Source of the DNA: a virus
DNA: 63,608 bases
IMG/VR virus record: IMGVR_UViG_3300032282_004026
Span: 1-63,608 of that record
Direction: 5' to 3' (one strand)
Part shown: piece after piece, positions 6,568 through 15,866 of the stretch
Layout of the letters: every line of letters starts with the position of its first letter
How positions within the stretch are numbered: the stretch's first letter is position 1
Notes under the pieces: model-generated
Database searches by the model: none
Seen by the model: only the letters and a program-made list of their open reading frames with translations
What the model was told of the DNA's origin: nothing
Translations under genes and position numbers: made by a program

Positions 6568-8934
6568 TCAGGCACCAATTTCTTCAAAGCTTACACTAGA
6601 ACGTGCAGCAATAAAGTTTAGAGTGATGAAGTTGATAGAGCGGTTTGGTTTGATAAAGATATCAGCAACAAACTCGTTACTATCAATAACTTGTCCAGTG
6701 TTATTGGTTTCATCGCACTTAACACGGAAGTCTGTTACACCACGGCGGCCTTGAACATCGCGTAAGAATGGTTCTACTAGATTTCTAAACTGAGCGCGAG
6801 TGAATGTATCGTTGAATTCGAACATTTGATACTTAGCAGCAGTAGCAATAGATTTTTCTAGAACAATGAATAGACGACGTACGTTGATACGATCGAATGC
6901 ACTTGGTTTACGCTGCATTGTCTTATCACCATAAAGGATAGTACCTTGTCCTGGGAATGATACTACTGGGTTAACACCAATACCGTATAATACATCACGG
7001 TCTGATTGACTTGGATTGAATGCTAGTTTAACAACATTCTTAATTTGTCCACGGTTGAAACCACCTGGAGAGAACCAAGGATCAGCAGTGTAATCTGTAC
7101 GAGCACATAGACCAGCGATATCGCCGTTTAGTGGAACATACCAGTAAGCGTCATTGTAACGATCATACTGATACTTAAATCCAGAATCCATTACAGCATA
7201 AGAAGTATCTAAGCTTGTAGCATCACGGTAAGTAGCAATTGCATCGGTTGCAGCTGAACCCATTCCAGTGATTGCACTTCCATCTGTATTTCTTGGAGAT
7301 ACGAATACAACACAATCTCTACGTACTTCTGCAACGTTATCTACGATGAATTTTGCAGTAGAAGCTGAAACGCTACCAGTAGGAATTAGAGAAATATCAT
7401 ACTGATCAGTATTAGCAAACAACGTATAAGCTGTTTGGATGTTTCCTTCTGTAGAAGCAAAATCATCTACACCACCAGAAAGAGTATAATCTAATTGCGT
7501 ATCTGCTACAGCAAGTGTCCAAGCAGTGGCAGTTCTTACTAAACTTGAACTTGATCCCCAGGTTGGCTTAGTTACAGAAGTAATAATACCGCCAGAAGTA
7601 ATAGTTTCTTGTGTTGGAGTTTCCAATATACTAATTACATAGCCTGTTGGAGTATCTACAGTACCTTGACGAGAAACTGAAACTACTGTGTATGTAGCAT
7701 TATTAGCATTAGTTCCGCTAATAGTAATTTGACGACCGTGACTTATAACGCCACGGTCGTTAGTGTAAACTCTCTCTTTATCTGGAGCTGCATCAAAGAA
7801 TGTCTTATAAGCTTCAAGATTTGTAAAACTTCCAGCAGCAACTACTGTAATAGTTTTAGCATTAGCAGAAATAACCATAGCTGATCCAGCAACAGCATTA
7901 ACTGCTGTAGATGCAGGCTCTGATAGTTGTAATGTAGATGGGTGATCCATCCACCATACGTACTTAGATTGTGAATTGATTACGGATTTGTAATAGTTAT
8001 TAGATCCATCAGTCTTCTTAGCATCAGATAACTTAGATAAGAAGCTATACTTTTCTAATACTGCGCCAGCTTGACCGCTGAAGTCTCCTCTTGAATTATC
8101 TAAAACTACAATATGAACTTCATCATTTGTTATTGCATATTGAAGTGCATATGCTGAAGTGCCTGGAGGTGATGAGAATAGGGATCTAATATTTGCAGGT
8201 GCACCTGCAAAATTACCTCTATCTAACATAACTACTCTAACGCCATTTCCTTTTTCGCCTGCAAACTTAGCAGCAAATGGACCAACAACACCAGCACCAT
8301 CTGAGAATGCTGCAAGATAATTGGTGATGTTTTTAATCTTTACGCCAGAAGTAGTTAATCCTATAACACGTGCAGTTGCTGCTGTACCAGATGCTGGTGC
8401 AGCAATTGTAATAGTAGGAGCAGCAGTATACCCACTACCTACATTAGTAAGAGTAATGCCGGTGATTGTACGAGTTGTAACGCTATTCTCGGTAGTATCC
8501 GTATAAGTTACTGTAGCAGTAGCTCTAATACCTCCAGTAATATTAGGTGCACTAATAGTTACTACTGGAACTTCACCGCCAGTTCCTGATGCATAACCTG
8601 AACCAGGACTAACTAATTGAATATTAGCTTGCTCTAGTGATCCAGATTTAACTGCTACCGCATTTCTAAGAAGTGGGGCATCTGCACGAGAAACGTACAA
8701 GCTATTAGTATAAGCTAAAAAGTTAGCTGCTGTGAAAAATGATGAATAGTTTGAACGTGTTGGTTGACCAAAACGGCTAACTAATTCAGTCTCTGAAGAA
8801 ATTCTAACTGGATCTTCAATTGGACCCCAAGCAAATGGTCCAGCGAAGGCTCCAGCCGAAGAAGAAACTGCTGGCACGATTGAAGAAAAATCTTTTTCTA
8901 CAACGGCTACTCCTGGGCTTAGTTGAAAAGGCAT
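6568..8934 (-). CDS. gp18: Contractile tail sheath protein gp18
   Basis: A 788 aa sheath subunit starting MPFQLSPGVAVVEKDFSS, the normal beginning for this family. I chose the ATG at 8934 because a GGAG site lies about 7 bases upstream; an in-frame TTG at 8958 would put the ribosome site inside the gene. T4 gp18 is 659 aa. Conserved parts are the N-terminal AGAFAGPFAWGPIEDPV and the C-terminal INVRRLFIVLEKSI, FEFNDTFTRAQFRNLVEPFL and NFITLNFIAARS. Residues about 100-190 are an inserted beta-rich segment with two PGSGY/VGSGY motifs followed by P-x-x-T-I, also seen in gp8. The sheath contracts to drive the tube through the host envelope. Confidence 0.95.
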   Translation of the reverse strand: MPFQLSPGVAVVEKDFSSIVPAVSSSAGAFAGPFAWGPIEDPVRISSETELVSRFGQPTRSNYSSFFTAANFLAYTNSLYVSRADAPLLRNAVAVKSGSLEQANIQLVSPGSGYASGTGGEVPVVTISAPNITGGIRATATVTYTDTTENSVTTRTITGITLTNVGSGYTAAPTITIAAPASGTAATARVIGLTTSGVKIKNITNYLAAFSDGAGVVGPFAAKFAGEKGNGVRVVMLDRGNFAGAPANIRSLFSSPPGTSAYALQYAITNDEVHIVVLDNSRGDFSGQAGAVLEKYSFLSKLSDAKKTDGSNNYYKSVINSQSKYVWWMDHPSTLQLSEPASTAVNAVAGSAMVISANAKTITVVAAGSFTNLEAYKTFFDAAPDKERVYTNDRGVISHGRQITISGTNANNATYTVVSVSRQGTVDTPTGYVISILETPTQETITSGGIITSVTKPTWGSSSSLVRTATAWTLAVADTQLDYTLSGGVDDFASTEGNIQTAYTLFANTDQYDISLIPTGSVSASTAKFIVDNVAEVRRDCVVFVSPRNTDGSAITGMGSAATDAIATYRDATSLDTSYAVMDSGFKYQYDRYNDAYWYVPLNGDIAGLCARTDYTADPWFSPGGFNRGQIKNVVKLAFNPSQSDRDVLYGIGVNPVVSFPGQGTILYGDKTMQRKPSAFDRINVRRLFIVLEKSIATAAKYQMFEFNDTFTRAQFRNLVEPFLRDVQGRRGVTDFRVKCDETNNTGQVIDSNEFVADIFIKPNRSINFITLNFIAARSSVSFEEIGA

Positions 8935-8962
8935 GTTGAAACTCCTGTTATTATACAAATAA

Positions 8963-8976
8963 ACATCTTCTGATGT
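8963..8976 (-). other. Small hairpin in the gp18 leader
   Basis: Minus-strand ACATC AGAA GATGT lies between the candidate promoter at 8984 and the gp18 start. It is a short stem of five pairs followed by a T-rich stretch. It may be a leader structure or a weak attenuator; evidence is modest. Confidence 0.3.
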
Positions 8977-8983
8977 CTATCTT

Positions 8984-8991
8984 TATTTATC
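8984..8991 (-). promoter_or_regulatory. Candidate late promoter GATAAATA before gp18
   Basis: GATAAATA on the minus strand, 50 bases upstream of the sheath start and overlapping the stop codon of the terminase gene. It matches N-ATAAATA, and a separate promoter for the abundant sheath protein is plausible. Confidence 0.5.
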
Positions 8992-10630
8992 TATAGTCAG
9001 TTTTATCTGTTAAAAGTTCAAGAGCTTGTGTTAGCTCTTCATTTCTATTTCCATCATCAAAGAACCCAAACGGTGTCAACTGATCCTCGATCATCTTAAT
9101 TTTATTTTCATATATCACTTGTCTAATATTTATATTAGATAATTCTTTGAAATATGAATTGGTTGTTGCCCACGAAAACAATACAAGAGGCATGACGAGA
9201 TCGTCGTGGTATCCCTCATCAGCCTCATACGAATTCTTTTTCTGAATGAAAGTAGAAATTTCTGATATAATATCAGCATCTGGAATTAGAAGCTTTTTCT
9301 CTTCTATCAAAGTCTTAAAGTTAGAACATCCAATACGTTTAACACGCTTATCAGTTACAACTCCAAGCTGAGTTCTTCCTCCACCAAAACCACCGGAAAT
9401 AGTCTGACCATCACCAGATCTATTTACCATAACTAAATTATCATATTCATATTCGTTATATAAGATATCTGCAACTTGCTCTGACGAGTTAATCTCAATT
9501 AGAACATAAGCATTATTATATTCTTTAGCAACTTTATAGATTACTGTAGGATATAATAACGGACTTATCTTATTATCTCTATATTTAGCAACTACTCGAT
9601 AAGGCATTTCTGTCATGTCTACCACGACAAAAGCTGAATAGTCTCCACCAACGCCTTTGGCAGTATCTGCTATAAGAGCATATGATCTTCCCTGTTCCCC
9701 TAGTTCTAAGTTTTCACAGATCGGTTCTTCATATACATCAAGACCCTCATTTGTAAAGATGATATCTCCAGGAGACATCTGTGAGATAGCATTAGCAGAA
9801 ACCAAAGTAAGACTAGAACCAAGGAACCTACATAAAACTTCTTGGTTAAATTTGAGATCTCCAAGAACACGGTGTTGAGCATCAGCCCAAGCTTGATCAC
9901 GTCCTGGAATTTCCGTGTAAGGAATGAATAATGGAACAAATCCATTGCGCCCCTTTTCAGCATCATTCCAATATTTCCAGAAATGATTATAACCAAGTGG
10001 AGTAGAACTTAAAAGAATCTTAGTGTCAGAACCTGATGAGATTGTTGGATAAACAGAAGCAAAGAAAGCATCGGCAATGTTATTTGGAATGATCGCGGTT
10101 TCGTCGATATACAGCATGTTAACTGTCTTACCACGAATACCCGCTGCAGTTGTTGCTGCCGTAAAAACTTTAGATCTATTCTCTAGTTCTACGTCACCTT
10201 TGTTCCAAGTTACAACGCCTTGTTGCATCCATTTTGGAAGCATCTCATACATAATTTGATAGCGATCAAGAACTTCTCGAGCTGCTGTTGCTTTATGAGC
10301 AAGGATAGCAACTGTCTTAGCATCTTGGAAAATAGTGTACCAAAGAATATAAGCAGCAGATGTTGTTGTTTTACCTTGCTGACGTCCTTCCATTAGAATA
10401 ACCATTCGATTATTATGGATGATGTTTATCTTATTAACTTGACACGGATATAATTTGAATAGTTGAAGGCCGTGGTCAAGCGTAACAATCTGACAATAGT
10501 TGTTAATGAAGTAAACTGGATCTTCCGCACACTTGACATATTCCTCAAGTTGTTCTTGAGTAAAGCCTATCTTCTGTCCAGCGGCTTTTAAATTCGAATT
10601 AGAATTATATACTTTTAGATCGTCACTCAC
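8987..10630 (-). CDS. gp17: Terminase large subunit gp17
   Basis: A 547 aa DNA packaging motor (T4: 610 aa). The N-terminal ATPase has Walker A GRQQGKT (residues 82-88), Walker B MLYIDE (172-177, Glu177 catalytic) and the coupling motif SST (208-210). The C-terminal RNase H-like nuclease shows the acidic triad Asp322 (ADTAKG), Glu379 (LIEIN) and Asp476/Asp477 (HDDL). The protein hydrolyses ATP to translocate DNA into the prohead and cuts the concatemer at headful. It starts with GTG at 10630 in a GTGA overlap with gene 15. The small terminase gene 16, which separates 15 and 17 in T4, is absent here. Confidence 0.97.
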   Translation of the reverse strand: MSDDLKVYNSNSNLKAAGQKIGFTQEQLEEYVKCAEDPVYFINNYCQIVTLDHGLQLFKLYPCQVNKINIIHNNRMVILMEGRQQGKTTTSAAYILWYTIFQDAKTVAILAHKATAAREVLDRYQIMYEMLPKWMQQGVVTWNKGDVELENRSKVFTAATTAAGIRGKTVNMLYIDETAIIPNNIADAFFASVYPTISSGSDTKILLSSTPLGYNHFWKYWNDAEKGRNGFVPLFIPYTEIPGRDQAWADAQHRVLGDLKFNQEVLCRFLGSSLTLVSANAISQMSPGDIIFTNEGLDVYEEPICENLELGEQGRSYALIADTAKGVGGDYSAFVVVDMTEMPYRVVAKYRDNKISPLLYPTVIYKVAKEYNNAYVLIEINSSEQVADILYNEYEYDNLVMVNRSGDGQTISGGFGGGRTQLGVVTDKRVKRIGCSNFKTLIEEKKLLIPDADIISEISTFIQKKNSYEADEGYHDDLVMPLVLFSWATTNSYFKELSNINIRQVIYENKIKMIEDQLTPFGFFDDGNRNEELTQALELLTDKTDYR

Positions 10631-11337
10631 TGTTCATCCCACGTATTCGTAATATCACCTGTAATAGTGTTGCCCAACGAATCTAAGTTAGCGTTATCTG
10701 TGTTAACAAATATTCTATTGATGATACTAGAATTATTAACAGGACCAAACATTAGAGCTTTAATTGTAAAATTCAAAGTGTAGGTAACAAATCTACGGGT
10801 CTGAAAGTCTCCGTCGTATTCATCATTAAGACTCATACCATTTAATATAATAGGTATGTCTGTTATGATATTTGACTCTGGTATTACTTTAACTGACATA
10901 GTTAATTCTGGAGAGAAGAACGGAAGAATTTGCTCTATGATTTGTAGTCCGTCTTCTGTTGTTTTTGTAAGTACATATAAGCTAATATCTATGTTATATG
11001 GTACTGGCGCAAATGTTCTTTTAATAGTTCCATCTATAGGATCTGAACATGTAATATAGCTATTACGATTTATTTTTCTTATTGGATCATAAGAAAAACT
11101 AGTTATCTCAAATGACATTCTTGGTAATGTATTATACGTATGATTCTCAAGACTAGCATCTTGTTCAAGGCGTACTAACCATTTTTCTTTTGGAGCATAT
11201 GCTATAGGTACAGCTAAAGTTTGTTCTACAGTCTTTCCCAAATCCTCACGCGTTATTTGAATGTCGCTAAATAAACTGCCGAACCCGACAATAATTTTAC
11301 GCGTAATAGCGTGATAGAAGATTGTACTATTAAGCAT
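10627..11337 (-). CDS. gp15: Tail terminator / sheath stabiliser gp15
   Basis: A 236 aa protein (T4: 272 aa) that caps the tail tube and sheath and joins the tail to the head. Family features are the N-terminal IFYHAITRKIIVGFGSLFSD, the central PRMSFEITSFSYDPIRKINR, and FAPVPYNIDISLYVLTKTTE followed by EQILPFFSPELT. The position next to neck genes 14 and 13 and directly before gene 17 matches T4 except that gene 16 is lacking. Start ATG at 11337 lies 4 bases after the stop of the preceding gene, and the stop overlaps the gp17 start. Confidence 0.93.
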   Translation of the reverse strand: MLNSTIFYHAITRKIIVGFGSLFSDIQITREDLGKTVEQTLAVPIAYAPKEKWLVRLEQDASLENHTYNTLPRMSFEITSFSYDPIRKINRNSYITCSDPIDGTIKRTFAPVPYNIDISLYVLTKTTEDGLQIIEQILPFFSPELTMSVKVIPESNIITDIPIILNGMSLNDEYDGDFQTRRFVTYTLNFTIKALMFGPVNNSSIINRIFVNTDNANLDSLGNTITGDITNTWDEQ

Positions 11338-11341
11338 TTAA

Positions 11342-12756
<1,415 letters not shown>

Positions 12757-12757
12757 A

Positions 12758-13498
12758 TTAGCCCATAAAGAATTCTAACGGAGCGGACTTAGTTAACATC
12801 TCATTTTCAAGCTCTTTAATTTCTTCTGTCGCTTCAAGATATAATTTGTCGCCATCAATAGTAACTCCACCTGGAAGTTGCATCCCTTGGAATTTCTTAA
12901 TGTTAGTTGCCCATTGTTTTTTGATTAACGCGGTCGTATAATGTTTAAGCCAAGAATCACCATATAGTCTTGGCGCTGTCGCAGGATCTAATGCGCGATA
13001 GCATTCAATAAGAATATAAGATCCAGGTACTATATTCTCTACCCAGTTTTCATCAATATAAAGACGATTAGTAAATCTATTAAATCTATATAAAGGATGA
13101 CCATTTAATGTCATATCAAGTAAACTTAAATGAGACATTACTTGAGTATAATAAATGATTGATGTAGAAGTTAAATCATATAAATCATTCAGGCGTAATT
13201 GATACTGAAGATCGAAAATCGATTTTGATGTCGATGTTCCTGATGCAACAGGAAATACTCGTGTAATACCATAAACTAAATCATTTATAGGAATTGATTT
13301 ATCTGTTACATTTTCTTGAGTAACTAAATGCTTTAAATATACTTTTTCAATACCATCAAAATGATATTGTCTAAAGTATTCTATGGCTTCATCAACACGA
13401 TCTTCTATTTGTTGATCGTCAATATTGATCTCAACAACCGGCTCTCCTAACGAACGTAGGCAATAATCGATTAAACCTTGTCTTGTAGTAACAGCCAT
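12758..13498 (-). CDS. gp13: Neck protein gp13
   Basis: A 246 aa neck protein (T4: 309 aa). The N-terminus carries the diagnostic DYCLRSLGEPVVEINIDDQQ with EDRVDEAIEYFRQYHFDG following it. Further landmarks are LYIDENWVENIVPGSYILIE, ECYRALDPATAP and KKQWATNIKKFQGMQLPGGV. gp13 and gp14 bind the portal after packaging and create the tail attachment site. This is the last recognisable head-tail junction gene before the long adhesin region, mirroring T4 where wac and gene 12 come next. The ATG at 13498 follows the upstream stop by about 10 bases. Confidence 0.95.
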   Translation of the reverse strand: MAVTTRQGLIDYCLRSLGEPVVEINIDDQQIEDRVDEAIEYFRQYHFDGIEKVYLKHLVTQENVTDKSIPINDLVYGITRVFPVASGTSTSKSIFDLQYQLRLNDLYDLTSTSIIYYTQVMSHLSLLDMTLNGHPLYRFNRFTNRLYIDENWVENIVPGSYILIECYRALDPATAPRLYGDSWLKHYTTALIKKQWATNIKKFQGMQLPGGVTIDGDKLYLEATEEIKELENEMLTKSAPLEFFMG

Positions 13499-13508
13499 AA
13501 TTGTTCTC

Positions 13509-13889
13509 TTATTCTACTGGTTGTGATGGATTTAATGGAATCCAAGGAGCTGGCAATATTGCTAATTGTGTTTGACCAACCAATTCACTTTCGATTGATT
13601 GTTTCATTTGATTAATTTTTTCATCACCTGCAGCAGAATAAATCCACTCTTCTACCATTTCTCTAGTAAGATTTTCAAATGGAATGAAAGTATCTTTATT
13701 GATATTGCTAATATCATCTGGAGCTACTGAAACAAAATCACTTATTGCATGCACTAGTGTAGTACCATTATGTTCTAATGATCCTTGAATAGAAAAATTA
13801 ATAATCAAGACTACATCTTTAACATTATTTTCACCTGCATCACGCAAAACATGAAAATCTCCAATAATTAAATTATATTTAACACTCAT
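13509..13889 (-). CDS. Small conserved virion-region protein
   Basis: A 126 aa protein starting MSVKYNLIIGDFHVLRDAGE. The ATG at 13889 is chosen because an AGGA site lies about 9 bases upstream; the longer frame back to 13916 would use GTG without a better site. It has alternating beta strands (VVLIINFSIQG, TLVHAISDFVSV), then a helical part (LTREMVEEWIYSAAGDEKIN) and a proline-rich tail (LPAPWIPLNPSQP). Similar small proteins occur beside tail-fibre genes in aquatic T4-like phages, and a tail-assembly helper is possible. I cannot assign a function. It lies between gp13 and a large adhesin. Confidence 0.6.
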   Translation of the reverse strand: MSVKYNLIIGDFHVLRDAGENNVKDVVLIINFSIQGSLEHNGTTLVHAISDFVSVAPDDISNINKDTFIPFENLTREMVEEWIYSAAGDEKINQMKQSIESELVGQTQLAILPAPWIPLNPSQPVE

Positions 13890-13899
13890 TTTTTTTTCC

Positions 13900-15711
13900 T
13901 TAATTTGTATTAGCACTACCAGTTACGTATGTTATTGCATATGTTTTTGTAGTCACTCCATATTTATCTGGTCCAACAGTAGTTTGTAGATTGCCTCTTG
14001 TAAAAGTACCTTGTGCATTTGTCCAAGATGCATAATTGGGATAATAAAACGTTCCACCTTGAACGTATCCAGTTCCAGGTGGAACATTTAAATTTGTACC
14101 ACCCCAAAATACATTGAAAGTACCAGAAACCTCAGTACTATTTGGCGAAGAAGAGCTATTTCTAGCATTATATGTAACGCTCCAAAATGAATTAAGTACT
14201 TCGTATCTATTGCTCCATCTTAAACGATATGTAGATCCAACAGCTTGTCCAACTGCATATCCGTATGCAGTATCGAAAGTAACTTGCTTTTCTGCATCTG
14301 GAGTTACTGTTGTCGTTTCAGTACTACTAGTATTATACAATACGCCTTGAGTTCCAGGAATACCAGAGTATTTTCCTACGCTTATAGAAGATAAACTAGT
14401 TGGAGCATTGTTTGTATAATCAGATGAACTTCCAGGATATGTTAAATTAAATAAACTAGATAATCTACGTGATGGTCCGTTAACATATCCGAATTCATAC
14501 ATGCTTACTGCCTCAGGACGCTCAACAATTTTAGCGGCAATAGCTAATAATAAAGTAGTTATCCTTTGATCATAAGTAGCATTTATAGTTTGGCCTGCAG
14601 CTTTTTTCAATACCTCAATAGCATCACCTGAACTAATCTCGCCAGTACCACCAGCTATTTTTCCTAATTTGAGTCCGCCATTAGTATACTCAGCATAATC
14701 AGTAGAATTTAGTACATCCATAAGAAACGATTCGGCTGTAGTTCTAGGTCCCAAACCTACAGCAATTCTTAACATAGTAACTGCAGTTTCACTATTAACT
14801 GATAAATCGCTAGTAGTTTGACGAGTACCATCTGCAAATTGTTTCGAGACATAAGCTTGAGCTTGTGAAACACTCACTAATTTAAGATTTGCGTTTGGAT
14901 ATGCAGAATATGCAGGCGCAGTAGTTTGAACTACACCTCTTCCCTTTTTAAACCAAGTTATACCATTATCAGCAGAATACCATACATAAGGATCTGCAGT
15001 ATTAGTAGCTAATGTACATGCAGCAACACCAGAAGTATTATATGGTCCTATACCAGTTCCGGTATCTGCTCCATTCGGACTAGTAGAACTTGCAGCAAAC
15101 ACGCCACCATCTAATAAACAAGCTTCAATAAATTGATTTCCACCAACTTTATATAAACTAATTCTCCAGCCAGATTGTGTATAAGTTAACATATCACTGC
15201 CATACTTACCACAATATGCTACAATTCTAAATACATTATGTGTAAGGTTATTCTGAACAAAAGAATAATTAGTATACCAAACATCATGAGTTGCTTGATA
15301 AGGCAAAATAGCAAACCAAGGACTCGTTACACTAGATTGATATTCAATCTGAACAGGAGTATTTCTACCTGGTTGTAGCCAAAGATCTCCATAATGTGCT
15401 ACAATACCATTGCTGGTAGTACCAATGCTAGTACTACCAGATCCAAAATTTATATGTCCATTAGTACTTACATAGCACTGTGTATAATTTGTTCCATTAA
15501 ATGGCCACGTAAAACCTATAGGAATTGCTGTAGTATTATATCCGTCATCATAAGATGTCCATCCGGCAGAACCTATATTAGTGTACGTTATTCCAGCAGG
15601 AAGTTGTGGATAGACTCTATCACCACCAGTTGTCACCGTGTTACCAGATGCTGATGGATAGTCGCGCTGATTGCGCGATCTAGTAGAATTTGGAAAATAA
15701 GAGAAAGACAT
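13900..15711 (-). CDS. Large adhesin with nidogen-like beta domain
   Basis: A 603 aa virion surface protein. Residues about 52-230 resemble a nidogen-like sandwich: DDGYNTTAIPIGFTWPFNGT, then CYVSTNGHINFGSGS, and later GWRISLYKVGGNQFIEACLL. Residues about 277-395 form a helical region with two short repeats, SVNSETAVTMLRIAVGLGP and GEISSGDAIEVLKKAAGQT, whose spacing recalls dockerin-type repeats. The C-terminal 200 residues are again beta-rich and aromatic. No transmembrane segment is evident. Attachment to a glycan or to another fibre is inferred. The gene begins at an ATG that overlaps the stop of a 51 aa gene (TAATG). Exact virion location is unknown. Confidence 0.75.
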   Translation of the reverse strand: MSFSYFPNSTRSRNQRDYPSASGNTVTTGGDRVYPQLPAGITYTNIGSAGWTSYDDGYNTTAIPIGFTWPFNGTNYTQCYVSTNGHINFGSGSTSIGTTSNGIVAHYGDLWLQPGRNTPVQIEYQSSVTSPWFAILPYQATHDVWYTNYSFVQNNLTHNVFRIVAYCGKYGSDMLTYTQSGWRISLYKVGGNQFIEACLLDGGVFAASSTSPNGADTGTGIGPYNTSGVAACTLATNTADPYVWYSADNGITWFKKGRGVVQTTAPAYSAYPNANLKLVSVSQAQAYVSKQFADGTRQTTSDLSVNSETAVTMLRIAVGLGPRTTAESFLMDVLNSTDYAEYTNGGLKLGKIAGGTGEISSGDAIEVLKKAAGQTINATYDQRITTLLLAIAAKIVERPEAVSMYEFGYVNGPSRRLSSLFNLTYPGSSSDYTNNAPTSLSSISVGKYSGIPGTQGVLYNTSSTETTTVTPDAEKQVTFDTAYGYAVGQAVGSTYRLRWSNRYEVLNSFWSVTYNARNSSSSPNSTEVSGTFNVFWGGTNLNVPPGTGYVQGGTFYYPNYASWTNAQGTFTRGNLQTTVGPDKYGVTTKTYAITYVTGSANTN

Positions 15712-15866
15712 TATTCTTCCGTAATCTCTTCTATAGTTTTAACGTAAGTTCCAGGACGCAATTGACAATTAACTACCAAAGCCTCGCCTTTATTCTCGGC
15801 TTCTACCTCTACAGTAGTTTCCTGATTTGGAGTTCCAACTGGTGCTATTACACATTTGTATTTCAT
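15711..15866 (-). CDS. 51 aa small protein between fibre genes
   Basis: A 51-codon reading frame starting ATG at 15866 with MKYKCVIAPVGTPNQETTVE and ending TYVKTIEEITEE. The start overlaps the stop of the S74 fibre by ATGA and the stop overlaps the next ATG by TAATG, which fills the gap exactly and argues strongly for a real, translationally coupled gene. It has one short strand-rich domain with an acidic end and two cysteines. The function is unknown; a small virion or chaperone protein is possible. Confidence 0.75.
   Translation of the reverse strand: MKYKCVIAPVGTPNQETTVEVEAENKGEALVVNCQLRPGTYVKTIEEITEE

Noticed and set aside
8935-8958. TTG start for gp18 eight codons upstream
   Set aside because: The ribosome site GGAG would then lie inside the coding sequence; MPFQLSPG is the family start.
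9706-9996. Overlapping minus-strand frame in the terminase gene
   Set aside because: The terminase has intact motifs in the main frame; this one lacks a start signal.
13961-13968. GATAAATA inside the 603 aa adhesin
   Set aside because: It is 72 bases from the next start and within coding sequence; chance is likely in an AT-rich genome.
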